DNA of 64,000 bases from contig CAMIVR010000011.1 of NCBI GenBank assembly GCA_946402065.1, positions 1-64,000 on the forward strand, written 5' to 3'. Shown here piece after piece: positions 51,555 through 60,350 of the stretch (its first letter is position 1; each line of letters opens with the position of its first letter). The translations under genes were made by a program, and so were the position numbers. The notes beneath the pieces were generated by a model. The model worked only from the letters and a program-made list of their open reading frames with translations. It searched no databases and was not told the DNA's origin. This stretch comes from an uncultured Brevibacillus sp. GTDB lineage: Bacteria > Bacillota > Bacilli > Brevibacillales > Brevibacillaceae.

Positions 51555-52018
51555 AAGTTTTCCCCCAATGTTTGGTGAATGAACCATCGCTTTCGGAGTA
51601 ATGACCGGAACCAACCGTTAACGATAACCGATCTATTTTAGACTATACCACATAAAAACAGGAAACCAGAAGGTAATCTTGTTGAAATAATGAGTAACAA
51701 AAGCAACGAGTTTACCTTGAATATAGGGGTATGATGAATTTTCTAAAAATTATTTAACCAATTATATTGAATTTGTTACCCTCTGTATGTATACTGAAAT
51801 CATGATTTAGATCCTGTTAATACAAAGTATTTATGAAAAATATCAAGGAAACAAAAGGGGGTTAATTTTATGGATAACTGAAACTATATGATATTCGGTT
51901 GATTTGTTACCCTAAAAATTTGGTGTTGTGAAGCCTCATCAAAATTTATCACTTTGTTGTCCGACAGTGCATTTCATTACGATGGTATATTCGCAATTTA
52001 CTGAAAGGGGCTGGGGAG

Positions 52019-53044
52019 TTGTTGAGTAATAAAGTGCGTTGTGCGGTTTTGGGTTTGGGAAGATTGGGCAAGATCCATGCTGCCAATCTTTCGGGGAAAA
52101 TCAAAGGAGCGCAGCTGGTCGCTGTATCCGATGTGATGCCGGGGGCAGCCGAAAAATATGCTCAGGAGCATGAGGTCGAGCATTGGTCTGTGAATCCGGA
52201 TGACATTATCGAACGCGATGATATTGATGCAATTGTCATTGTTACCCCGACAAGTACACATGCCGGTTTGGCTGAGAAGGTAGTCCGGTCGGGAAAAGCG
52301 CTGTTTTTGGAAAAGCCGATCTCAACAGACATTAGCGAAGCGAGAAAAACTGCCCGGATGATTGAGGAATCCGGTATCACATGTCAGCTTGGCTTTATGC
52401 GGCGATTTGATCCTGCCTATGTCCATGCAAAAGCAAGAATCGCAGCCGGTGATATTGGCACTCCGCTATATTTTAAGGGAATCACCAGGGACCCTTTCGT
52501 CGCCCACGAAGAATATGTGGCGACATGCGGCGGTATTTTTATGGATTTGAACATACACGATTTTGACGTGGCCCGCTTTCTCTTGGCTCAGGAGGTCGTG
52601 GAAGTCAATGCGATGGGGTCCGTTTTATCGTCGCCGATCGTCGCCAAATATGACGATGTCGATCAGGCGTTAACGTATGTGCGTTTTGATGGAGGGGCAG
52701 CCGGAGATGTGGAAGGATACCGGAATGCCAAATATGGATACGATATACGCGCTGAAGTGATCGGGACAGAAGGGACGCTGGTAGTGGCCGGTTTGCGCAA
52801 TCATTCGGTCACTTTTTTGGGGCCAAACCAGGGGAGCTTTGATATCGTGCCGTTTTTTATGGAACGATTTGAGATTGCGTACCTCCGGGAGATGGAGCAT
52901 TTTATCGATTGTATTCGGAACAAGGCGGTCCCTTCAGTTGGGATTGCCGATGGTTTGATTGCGCAAGAGATCGCGAATGCGGCAAAAACATCTTGTGGCC
53001 TTGGACAGAAGGTTCGGCTGGATGTCCGCGGACTGACGAAGTAA
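52019..53044 (+). CDS. Gfo/Idh/MocA oxidoreductase, inositol 2-dehydrogenase-like (copy 1)
   Basis: 'VRCAVLGLGRLGKIHAANL', 'FLEKPISTD', 'GGIFMDLNIHDFDVARFLL'; TTG start. Confidence 0.9.
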   Translation: MLSNKVRCAVLGLGRLGKIHAANLSGKIKGAQLVAVSDVMPGAAEKYAQEHEVEHWSVNPDDIIERDDIDAIVIVTPTSTHAGLAEKVVRSGKALFLEKPISTDISEARKTARMIEESGITCQLGFMRRFDPAYVHAKARIAAGDIGTPLYFKGITRDPFVAHEEYVATCGGIFMDLNIHDFDVARFLLAQEVVEVNAMGSVLSSPIVAKYDDVDQALTYVRFDGGAAGDVEGYRNAKYGYDIRAEVIGTEGTLVVAGLRNHSVTFLGPNQGSFDIVPFFMERFEIAYLREMEHFIDCIRNKAVPSVGIADGLIAQEIANAAKTSCGLGQKVRLDVRGLTK

Positions 53045-53062
53045 TACAATTTTGGAGGGATT

Positions 53063-54160
53063 ATGATGACGAAATTACATATTGGAATGTTTTTAATGCC
53101 CCAACATCCGCCTGAGCGATCTTTGTATGATGCAACGCAATGGGATTTGGAAATGATTGAATATGCCGACGCCTTAGGATACAGCGAAGTTTGGATCGGG
53201 GAACACTTTACGGCACCGTGGGAACCGATTCCGTCCCCGGACTTGATGATCGCACAGGCTTTGCTGCGGACGAAACAAATCAAGCTGGCCCCCGGCGCCC
53301 ATTTGTTGCCGTATCATCATCCTGTGGAATTGGCGCATCGGGTCGCCTACCTGGATCATCTGGCCCAGGGCAGACTCATGCTTGGAATCGGAGCGGGGGG
53401 AACGCAAACGGATTGGGAGCTATTTCACCTAGACGGAAAAGTAAACCGGGAAATGATGATGGAAGCGCTGGAGCTGATGCAGAGATTATGGTCTGATGAG
53501 GAGTCTTTTCAGTTCAGAGGAACGTATTTCAATGCGAACCAACCGAAAGCGAGGCACGACGGAATTCTGGGGCCGCACATCAAGCCTTTCCAAAAACCGC
53601 ATCCGCCGATCGGGATTACAGGATTTAGTGCCGGCTCCTCCACATTGAAGATGGCAGGCGAGCGTGGATTGATCCCGATGAGTTTAGGCTGGAACAGCGA
53701 ATATATCAAATCGCATTGGAATGCAGTTGTACAAGGAGCGCGTTCTGTTGGCAAAGAGGCGAACAGAAACGATTGGCGCATTACGCAAGACGTATTTGTG
53801 GCCAGAACCGACGAAGAAGCGATGGAAGGGGCGCTGGGTGGCATGATGGGCCGCTTTTTCGATGAATCATGGCTGCCGCTCTTTAAAAAGCAAGGGGACA
53901 TTAAAAATCTGAAGCCTGACCAGTCGATCGCGGATGAAGATGTTACCGCTGAATTGATGGCGAAAACCGATTGGCTGGTCGGATCGCCGGAAACGGTAGC
54001 AAGAAAATTACAAAAATTATATGACACGGTCGGCGGTTTTGGGACGTTGTTGATTACCGGTTACGATTACAGTGAAACGCCCGAAATCTGGAAGCAGTCG
54101 ATGCGCTTGTTGGTCGAAGAAGTTTTGCCGCGTGTAAACGTAAAAGCGCAAACCGTGTAA
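53063..54160 (+). CDS. LLM-class (luciferase-like) flavin-dependent monooxygenase
   Basis: 'LGYSEVWIGEHFTAPWEPIPSPDLMIAQAL', 'GRLMLGIGAGGTQTDWELF'. Confidence 0.92.
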   Translation: MMTKLHIGMFLMPQHPPERSLYDATQWDLEMIEYADALGYSEVWIGEHFTAPWEPIPSPDLMIAQALLRTKQIKLAPGAHLLPYHHPVELAHRVAYLDHLAQGRLMLGIGAGGTQTDWELFHLDGKVNREMMMEALELMQRLWSDEESFQFRGTYFNANQPKARHDGILGPHIKPFQKPHPPIGITGFSAGSSTLKMAGERGLIPMSLGWNSEYIKSHWNAVVQGARSVGKEANRNDWRITQDVFVARTDEEAMEGALGGMMGRFFDESWLPLFKKQGDIKNLKPDQSIADEDVTAELMAKTDWLVGSPETVARKLQKLYDTVGGFGTLLITGYDYSETPEIWKQSMRLLVEEVLPRVNVKAQTV

Positions 54161-54220
54161 AAGATCGATTTTGGCTGAGCTCTTGGAAACGGAGCTCAGT
54201 CATGTAAAGGGTGAAGAGTT

Positions 54221-54790
54221 GTGAAACTTTTGGGAATAGCAGGTACGGTCACCGGCTCGAAAACAGTGTCTGTCATCAATGAAGTGTTGAAAAACGTCAA
54301 GCAGCTGGACCCGAGCATTGACATAGAGCTGTTGGATTTAAAAGACTATCAGGTGCAATTTTGCGATGGACGAGACCCTGGTGCGTATACAGGAGATACA
54401 AAAAAAGTGATCGATATCGTATCGGCTGCTGATTTTTATATTATCGGAACCCCGATTTTTCAAGGCTCTTTCACGGGAGCGTTAAAAAATCTGTTTGACC
54501 TGGTTCCGGTTTCCGCCCTTAGGAATAAAGTGATGGGGTTTGTCGCCACAGGAGGAACGTACCAGCATTACCTGGTGATTGAAAATCAATTGAAACCGAT
54601 TGCCGGCTATTTTCGGGCATTCACAGCCCCTGGTTATGTCTATGTGCATACAGACCATTTCAATCAGGAGAACAAAGTGGTGGATCGGGAGGTCCTGGAC
54701 CGCATCGCCAATTTGGCGAACGAGGTTGTATTCATGCAGCGGGCTTTAACAGCTGGAACGGATTGGCGGGCATGCGTTCCGAAGGAGTGA
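54221..54790 (+). CDS. NADPH-dependent FMN reductase
   Basis: 'LLGIAGTVTGSKTVSVINEVL', 'IIGTPIFQGSFTGALKNLFDLV' flavodoxin-like fold; GTG start. Confidence 0.9.
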   Translation: MKLLGIAGTVTGSKTVSVINEVLKNVKQLDPSIDIELLDLKDYQVQFCDGRDPGAYTGDTKKVIDIVSAADFYIIGTPIFQGSFTGALKNLFDLVPVSALRNKVMGFVATGGTYQHYLVIENQLKPIAGYFRAFTAPGYVYVHTDHFNQENKVVDREVLDRIANLANEVVFMQRALTAGTDWRACVPKE

Positions 54791-54794
54791 GAAG

Positions 54795-55232
54795 ATGGAT
54801 CGACCCATTTGTTCCCTGCAGGGAATCGTAGTGCACGGTAAACAAATCGGCAGAACGATTGGATTTCCCACAGCCAACCTGGCTCTTGCCTCCCCCTGTC
54901 CTCATCTGGTACATGGTGTTTATGGAGTGATTTTTTCACGCAACGAAAAGCAGCATTATGGGGTGATGAATATCGGGCTTAGACCGACATTTCAAGATCA
55001 TCCTCAAATCAGTTACGAAGTCCATGTCTTTGATTGCAACGAAGACATGTATGATGAACGGGTAATAGTCGAGGTTTGCTTCTATGTAAGGCCGGAGATT
55101 GCTTTTTCCGATGTAAACCAATTGAGACGGCAAATTCAAAACGATGTGAACCGGGTAAAAATAAAATTCGGGTTGGTGTTACAGGTTGAGGTGACGGGTA
55201 TGAAAGCGAAGGAGGTCATGTTGAGTTTGTGA
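54795..55232 (+). CDS. Monofunctional riboflavin kinase (flavokinase domain), RibR N-terminal-like
   Basis: 'GKQIGRTIGFPTANLAL', 'GVYGVIF', 'GVMNIGLRPTFQ', 'YEVHVFDCNEDMYDERVIVEVCFYVRPE'. Confidence 0.88.
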   Translation: MDRPICSLQGIVVHGKQIGRTIGFPTANLALASPCPHLVHGVYGVIFSRNEKQHYGVMNIGLRPTFQDHPQISYEVHVFDCNEDMYDERVIVEVCFYVRPEIAFSDVNQLRRQIQNDVNRVKIKFGLVLQVEVTGMKAKEVMLSL

Positions 55233-55501
55233 CAAAAATCAGCATTGTGCATTTGCCTGATCTATCTTTTGTCCAATATCTGCAGCAAGAATTTGGTATC
55301 AATCGTGGAGTTTTCAATACGATTGATGCCTGGTTTTATCAGAAGGGGTACATCGATATTATTCAAAGAAGACAACTTTTGCTCCATTTTCTCCAGTTGG
55401 CGCTTGAAAATGATCATACCGGGAGAAAAATGAAGTTTGGCCACGGTGGTCTTGTTTTGAAATTGAATGATTATTTGGGTAAATATGGATGTATATGCTG
55501 A
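55229..55501 (+). CDS. 90-aa protein resembling the C-terminal regulatory domain of B. subtilis RibR
   Basis: 'LPDLSFVQYLQQEFGINRGVFNTIDAWFYQKGY...RRQLLLHFLQLA...MKFGHGGLVLKLNDYLGKY'; resembles recalled RibR C-terminus; GTGA overlap with flavokinase gene. Confidence 0.7.
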   Translation: MTKISIVHLPDLSFVQYLQQEFGINRGVFNTIDAWFYQKGYIDIIQRRQLLLHFLQLALENDHTGRKMKFGHGGLVLKLNDYLGKYGCIC

Positions 55502-55535
55502 TGAACGGGGGCTTGGGCCTCCGTTTCATCTTTTT
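55500..55535 (+). terminator. Rho-independent terminator after the RibR-like genes
   Basis: GATGAACGG...CCGTTTCATC followed by TTTTT. Confidence 0.75.
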
Positions 55536-55572
55536 GGGTCCAAATGGGTAACGGGAACGTTTTAATGAAGAA

Positions 55573-55586
55573 GAAAACGCTTAACC
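55573..55586 (+). promoter_or_regulatory. Candidate LacI-type operator (CGCTTAACC)
   Basis: GAAAACGCTTAACC; shared motif in five intergenic positions of the locus. Confidence 0.4.
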
Positions 55587-55660
55587 TTTTTTATGTAAAA
55601 TGCCCACATATTTGTGATAAATGGATTTACACCGGAATTGATCTTAACTTATAATGTTAG

Positions 55661-55675
55661 GGTAACCGCTTAATC
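55661..55675 (+). promoter_or_regulatory. Candidate LacI-type operator (CGCTTAATC)
   Basis: GGTAACCGCTTAATC upstream of tartrate/malate dehydrogenase gene. Confidence 0.5.
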
Positions 55676-55843
55676 TACTGTGAAATCACCGCATGGATCA
55701 TACAGAAAAAGCGAAGACGCAGGCAGTGCAGACAACATTTTCCTGTATTTACATTGGATTCGTGTGCGGAATAGTGGATGAACGACGACAGCATCGCATG
55801 CAAAAGTGAAGACAACCGCAAGTTAATCAGAGAGGAGAGTCAT

Positions 55844-56935
55844 ATGACAAAAGCGTACAAAATTGCGGTAATTCCGGGAGATGGAATCGGCCCAGAAGTC
55901 ATCCGCGAAGGGGTTAAAGTATTGGAGAAGGCTGCGGAGTTAGCCGGTCTGCGGTTCGACTTTCAGTGCTTTCCCTGGGGATGCGAATATTACTTGCAGC
56001 ATGGAAGAATGATGGCCGAGGATGGGATTGAGCAGCTGCGACAGTTCGACGCCATTTATTTGGGCGCAGTCGGCTATCCGGGGGTTCCCGATCATATTTC
56101 TCTTTGGGATTTGCTGTTGAAGATTCGAAAAGAATTTGATCAATACGTGAACATTCGGCCCATCAAGCTGCTGGAAGGAGCCCCGTGCCCACTGAAGGAT
56201 GCCAGGACAGAACAGATTGATATGCTGTTCATCCGCGAAAACAGCGAGGGCGAATATTCCGGTGCAGGGGATTGGCTGTATAAGGGAAAAGAGCACGAAG
56301 TTGTGTTGCAAACGAGCGTCTTTTCCCGCAAAGGAACGGAGCGGATTATCCGCTATGCGTTTGAAACCGCGAGAAAACGGGGGAAATCGTTGACCAGCAT
56401 CAGCAAGGGCAATGCCTTGAACTATTCCATGGTCTTCTGGGACCAGATTTTTGCAGAAGTGGCCAGGGAATATCCGGAAGTTCGCACCTGTTCATATCTT
56501 GTCGATGCTGCCAGCATGCTCATGATCAAACAGCCGGAACGATTTGAGGTTGTGGTTACGTCGAATTTGTTCGGGGATATTTTAACCGATTTGGGGGCGG
56601 CGCTCGCCGGAGGTTTGGGCCTGGCCGCCGGAGCCAACATCAATCCCGAAAAAACCTGCCCTTCCATGTTCGAACCGATTCATGGCTCCGCCCCGGATAT
56701 TGCCGGGAAAGGGATCGCCAATCCTTTGGCGGCGATTTGGTCAGCCAGTCAAATGCTGGAGTTTTTCGGGCTTGAAAAACTGGCTTCTTCGGTCCTGGCG
56801 GCAATCGAGCAGGTTTTAGCCGAACATAAAGTGCTTACGCCTGATATGGGCGGTCGGGCTTCCACTGCCGAAGTTGGCGATCGGGTAGTCGAAGTCTTGT
56901 CTAACATGCATTCGAAGATGGAAACATTGCCTTAG
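55844..56935 (+). CDS. Tartrate/D-malate dehydrogenase family (isocitrate/isopropylmalate dehydrogenase fold)
   Basis: '[31 protein letters not shown]', '[28 protein letters not shown]'; start trimmed to ATG after GAGAGGAG. Confidence 0.88.
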   Translation: MTKAYKIAVIPGDGIGPEVIREGVKVLEKAAELAGLRFDFQCFPWGCEYYLQHGRMMAEDGIEQLRQFDAIYLGAVGYPGVPDHISLWDLLLKIRKEFDQYVNIRPIKLLEGAPCPLKDARTEQIDMLFIRENSEGEYSGAGDWLYKGKEHEVVLQTSVFSRKGTERIIRYAFETARKRGKSLTSISKGNALNYSMVFWDQIFAEVAREYPEVRTCSYLVDAASMLMIKQPERFEVVVTSNLFGDILTDLGAALAGGLGLAAGANINPEKTCPSMFEPIHGSAPDIAGKGIANPLAAIWSASQMLEFFGLEKLASSVLAAIEQVLAEHKVLTPDMGGRASTAEVGDRVVEVLSNMHSKMETLP

Positions 56936-56970
56936 AATCAAGAATCTATTTTTTGACCAGGAGGTTTACG

Positions 56971-57834
56971 ATGCCACTCGTTTCAATGACAGAAATGCTC
57001 AACAAGGCGGTTGCGGGAAAGTATGCAGTCGGGCAGTTCAATATTAACAACCTGGAGTTTACCCAAGCGATCCTGAAGGCGGCAGAGGAGGAGAAATCTC
57101 CGGTAATTTTAGGGGTCAGCGAAGGGGCAGCTCGCTATATGGGCGGCTTCAAGCTGATCGTCGGCCTGGTGAGGGCGCTCATGGAGGAATACAAAATGAC
57201 CGTTCCGGTCGCCATCCACCTTGACCATGGCTCATCATTCGAAAAGTGCGTGGAAGCGATGTATGCGGGATTTACTTCCGTCATGATCGATGGATCGCAT
57301 CACCCGTTGGAGGAGAATATTGCCATAACGAAAAAGGTTGTCGAAGTCGCCCATGCGCTTGGCGTATCGGTAGAAGCGGAATTGGGGAGAATTGGCGGTC
57401 AGGAAGATGATCTCGTGGTCGACGATGCCGAGGCGATGTATGCCATTCCTTCCGAGTGCGAGAGATTGGCGAAGGAAACAGGAGTCGACTGCTTGGCCCC
57501 TGCTCTCGGCTCTGTGCATGGTCCTTATAAGGGAGAGCCAAAGCTTGGTTTTGACAGAATGGAGGAAGTCCAAAAGCTGACCGGATTGCCGCTGGTTTTG
57601 CATGGCGGAACGGGCATACCCGCTCAACAGATCCAACGCGCCATTTCTTTGGGGACAGCGAAAATCAATGTCAATACGGAAAATCAAATCGCATCGGCAG
57701 CAACGGTTCGAAAGGTGCTGGCGGAACATCCGAATTTATACGATCCGCGCAAATATTTGGGGCCGGCAAGACAGGCGATTGAAGAGACGGTAAAGGGGAA
57801 AATGAGGGAATTCGGATCATCCGGCAAGGCGTAG
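56971..57834 (+). CDS. Class II fructose-bisphosphate aldolase family (FbaA-like)
   Basis: '[35 protein letters not shown]', 'HLDHGSS', '[10 protein letters not shown]', '[12 protein letters not shown]'. Confidence 0.92.
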   Translation: MPLVSMTEMLNKAVAGKYAVGQFNINNLEFTQAILKAAEEEKSPVILGVSEGAARYMGGFKLIVGLVRALMEEYKMTVPVAIHLDHGSSFEKCVEAMYAGFTSVMIDGSHHPLEENIAITKKVVEVAHALGVSVEAELGRIGGQEDDLVVDDAEAMYAIPSECERLAKETGVDCLAPALGSVHGPYKGEPKLGFDRMEEVQKLTGLPLVLHGGTGIPAQQIQRAISLGTAKINVNTENQIASAATVRKVLAEHPNLYDPRKYLGPARQAIEETVKGKMREFGSSGKA

Positions 57835-57933
57835 CATGGGCGATTCGAGCTTTCTGTTAAAAAGCGCTATTCAAATATTATCGTGATTATTTACACAGGA
57901 ATCGATGTTTTCCAGTGCAAAGAGAGGGTAGAG

Positions 57934-58962
57934 ATGAAGCCGACCATTTATGATGTAGCCAAGAAAGCGGGGGTATCTATTGCTACTGTCTCGAAAGTCA
58001 TCAACAATACTGGCCGAATCAGCGAAAAAACGAAAAATAAAGTTTTGAAGGTCATTGGAAGTTTGAATTATCAGCAAAATGTGATCGCAACGGCTCTCAC
58101 CGGCAAGCATACGTATACGATTGGGCTGTTGATTCCTGATTTGTCGAACCTGTTTTTCGCGGAGCTGGCCAGGAGCATTGAAGACCGCGGGAATGAGTTG
58201 GGCTACAATCTGGTAATTTGCAGCACGGATTATAATCCGGAGAAGGAAGCGAAGTATATCGAACTATTGAAAAGGAAGAATGTCGATGGCTTTATACTGG
58301 CATCGGGCTTCGAAAATACGTATGAGGTGGAAAAATTAATCGAAGAAAAATACCCGGTCGCAATCGTCGCGCGTGATGTCCCCGCATTCAATGTCAATGC
58401 GGTATGTATTGACGATTTCCAGGGCGGATACGATGCTGCCTCCTGCTTGATCGAACTCGGACATAAAAAAATTGCAATCATTGCCAGAGACGTCTGGAGC
58501 AACCGGGAAAGAATCAGAGGATTTCGGAAAGCGCTTGAAGACCATGGAGGCATCGAAGAGTATGAGTTTGCTCAGTTTGCCCTGGAGTCGAGCGTGCAGG
58601 CCGGGAAAACGATCTCTCTGGAATATTTAAGCTCCTCCGACCCGCCGACAGCCATTTTTGCCTGCAACGACTTGCTGGCCATCGGGGCGATCGAAGCGAT
58701 CAGGGAGAAAAATCTGCGCGTCCCGGATGATGTTTCCGTCATTGGCTTCGATAATACGGTCATCGCAACCATTATCGACCCTCAGCTGACAACGATGGCC
58801 CAACCGATTCAACATATGGGACGCGAAGTGATGGACCTGATCGTCGCGGAAATCAAAGGGGAAAAGCAATACAAAAGCAGAATCGTACTCGATACGAAAC
58901 GAATCGTGCGTGAGTCAACGGCGCAGATCAAGCGCAAACAAAACGCAAACAAAAAATCGTAA
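57934..58962 (+). CDS. LacI family transcriptional regulator (LacI-2)
   Basis: 'MKPTIYDVAKKAGVSIATVSKVINNTGRISEKT'. Confidence 0.93.
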   Translation: MKPTIYDVAKKAGVSIATVSKVINNTGRISEKTKNKVLKVIGSLNYQQNVIATALTGKHTYTIGLLIPDLSNLFFAELARSIEDRGNELGYNLVICSTDYNPEKEAKYIELLKRKNVDGFILASGFENTYEVEKLIEEKYPVAIVARDVPAFNVNAVCIDDFQGGYDAASCLIELGHKKIAIIARDVWSNRERIRGFRKALEDHGGIEEYEFAQFALESSVQAGKTISLEYLSSSDPPTAIFACNDLLAIGAIEAIREKNLRVPDDVSVIGFDNTVIATIIDPQLTTMAQPIQHMGREVMDLIVAEIKGEKQYKSRIVLDTKRIVRESTAQIKRKQNANKKS

Positions 58963-58980
58963 ATCGAACTTTTGCATGAG

Positions 58981-59013
58981 CGCTTGGCGGTTTCCTGCCA
59001 AGCGTTTTTTTTT
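58981..59013 (+). terminator. Rho-independent terminator
   Basis: CGCTTGGC...GCCAAGCG followed by TTTTTTTTT. Confidence 0.85.
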
Positions 59014-59091
59014 ATTTTGCAGGGTGCAATCATGGACCTCTATATGCCTTGTTGCTTAGATAATCATGTTTCTTTAAAATAAATATGAGCC

Positions 59092-59105
59092 TTAAGCGCT
59101 TAATC
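59092..59105 (+). promoter_or_regulatory. Candidate LacI-type operator, perfect palindrome TTAAGCGCTTAA
   Basis: 12-nt perfect palindrome upstream of LacI-3, extends to CGCTTAATC. Confidence 0.55.
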
Positions 59106-59205
59106 TGCTATGGAATGAGCATGCTTGTGAAACCCACCCAGGAAAAATTCCACTCGGCGAAGCTTCTTGAGATAGATCATATCGTTTAATAGGGGAGGGA
59201 GACAA

Positions 59206-60207
59206 TTGAAAAAAACAATTTATGATGTTGCCAGGGAAGCGAATGTATCCATTGCCACCGTGTCAAAAGTAATCAACAACACAGGACGGATCGGCGAAAA
59301 GACAAGGCAAAAAGTATTTCAAGTGATGAAAGAATTGGACTACCAGCCAAGCCTGGTGGCGTCGGCGCTAACCGGGAAATCAACGTATTCCATCGGACTG
59401 TTGATTCCCGACCTTGCGAACCCGTTCTTTGCGGAGCTGGCCCGAAGCATTGAGGACCGCGGCCACGAACTGGGCTATAGCATCGTCATGTGCAGCACGG
59501 ACTACAATCCGGAAAAGGAATCCAAATATATTACACTGTTGAAGCAAAAAAGCGTCGACGGGATCATCCTTGCTTCCGGATTTCAAAATGATGCCGTCAT
59601 CAGAGATTTGTTGCACCTTAAAATTCCCATCGCAGTATTAGCCCGCGATGTATCGACAGTTTCAGTGGATACAGTAACCGTGGATGATTTCATTGGCGGC
59701 TATAACGCGACCAGGTACTTGCTTGAGCTCGGGCATAAGAAGATCGGAACGATACAGCTAGACTTGGAGGTCGGCAGGGAGCGCATACGGGGCTATCAAC
59801 ATGCTCTTCAGGAGAACGGCGTAGAATATGACGGGAAGCTGGTCCTTTTCAGCCCCTCTTCCGTAGAAGGCGGAAAACAAATGGGGCTAAAATTGCTTCA
59901 TTCACCCGACCGGCCAACAGCCGTTTTTGCCGGCAATGATATCGTGGCGATCGGGGTCATCCAGGCGGTTAGAGAGTTGGGCCTTTCTGTTCCGGATGAT
60001 GTATCGATTGTCGGGTACGATAATACGATCCTTGCCGCGATTTCCAATCCGCCGCTCACAACCGTCGCCCAACCGTTTCACGATATGGGACGACAGGTGA
60101 TGGATCTGTTGATCCAGGAGATAAAAGGCGAGAAGAAGGGCAAAAAAAGAGTTGTGATGCTGCCGGAATTGTGTGTTCGGGAATCAACGGGGAAAATCAA
60201 AAAATGA
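59206..60207 (+). CDS. LacI family transcriptional regulator (LacI-3)
   Basis: 'MKKTIYDVAREANVSIATVSKVINNTGRIGEKT'; long identities with LacI-2. Confidence 0.93.
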   Translation: MKKTIYDVAREANVSIATVSKVINNTGRIGEKTRQKVFQVMKELDYQPSLVASALTGKSTYSIGLLIPDLANPFFAELARSIEDRGHELGYSIVMCSTDYNPEKESKYITLLKQKSVDGIILASGFQNDAVIRDLLHLKIPIAVLARDVSTVSVDTVTVDDFIGGYNATRYLLELGHKKIGTIQLDLEVGRERIRGYQHALQENGVEYDGKLVLFSPSSVEGGKQMGLKLLHSPDRPTAVFAGNDIVAIGVIQAVRELGLSVPDDVSIVGYDNTILAAISNPPLTTVAQPFHDMGRQVMDLLIQEIKGEKKGKKRVVMLPELCVRESTGKIKK

Positions 60208-60211
60208 ACGG

Positions 60212-60243
60212 AAAAAGCACCAGATACGTTCGGTGCTTTTTTC
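60212..60243 (+). terminator. Rho-independent terminator after LacI-3
   Basis: AAAAAGCACC...GGTGCTTTTTT. Confidence 0.8.
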
Positions 60244-60302
60244 ATTTTTCTGAATTACTTCTTTACAGGCGAGCGGTCGATCAAATATAATAGGGAAAAA
60301 GG

Positions 60303-60316
60303 GAAACCGCTTAACC
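60303..60316 (+). promoter_or_regulatory. Candidate LacI-type operator (CGCTTAACC)
   Basis: GAAACCGCTTAACC upstream of MFS gene. Confidence 0.5.
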
Positions 60317-60350
60317 AAAAACCAGGAAAGCTTCAGGCCGACATTTTACT

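Noticed and set aside
51600-51630. AACCGTTAACG upstream of LacI-1 as another operator copy
   Set aside because: Needs an indel to match the CGCTTAAYC motif; too weak.
51615-52018. FMN riboswitch upstream of the flavin operon
   Set aside because: No RFN-element conserved segments found by eye; only short repeats and AT-rich sequence.
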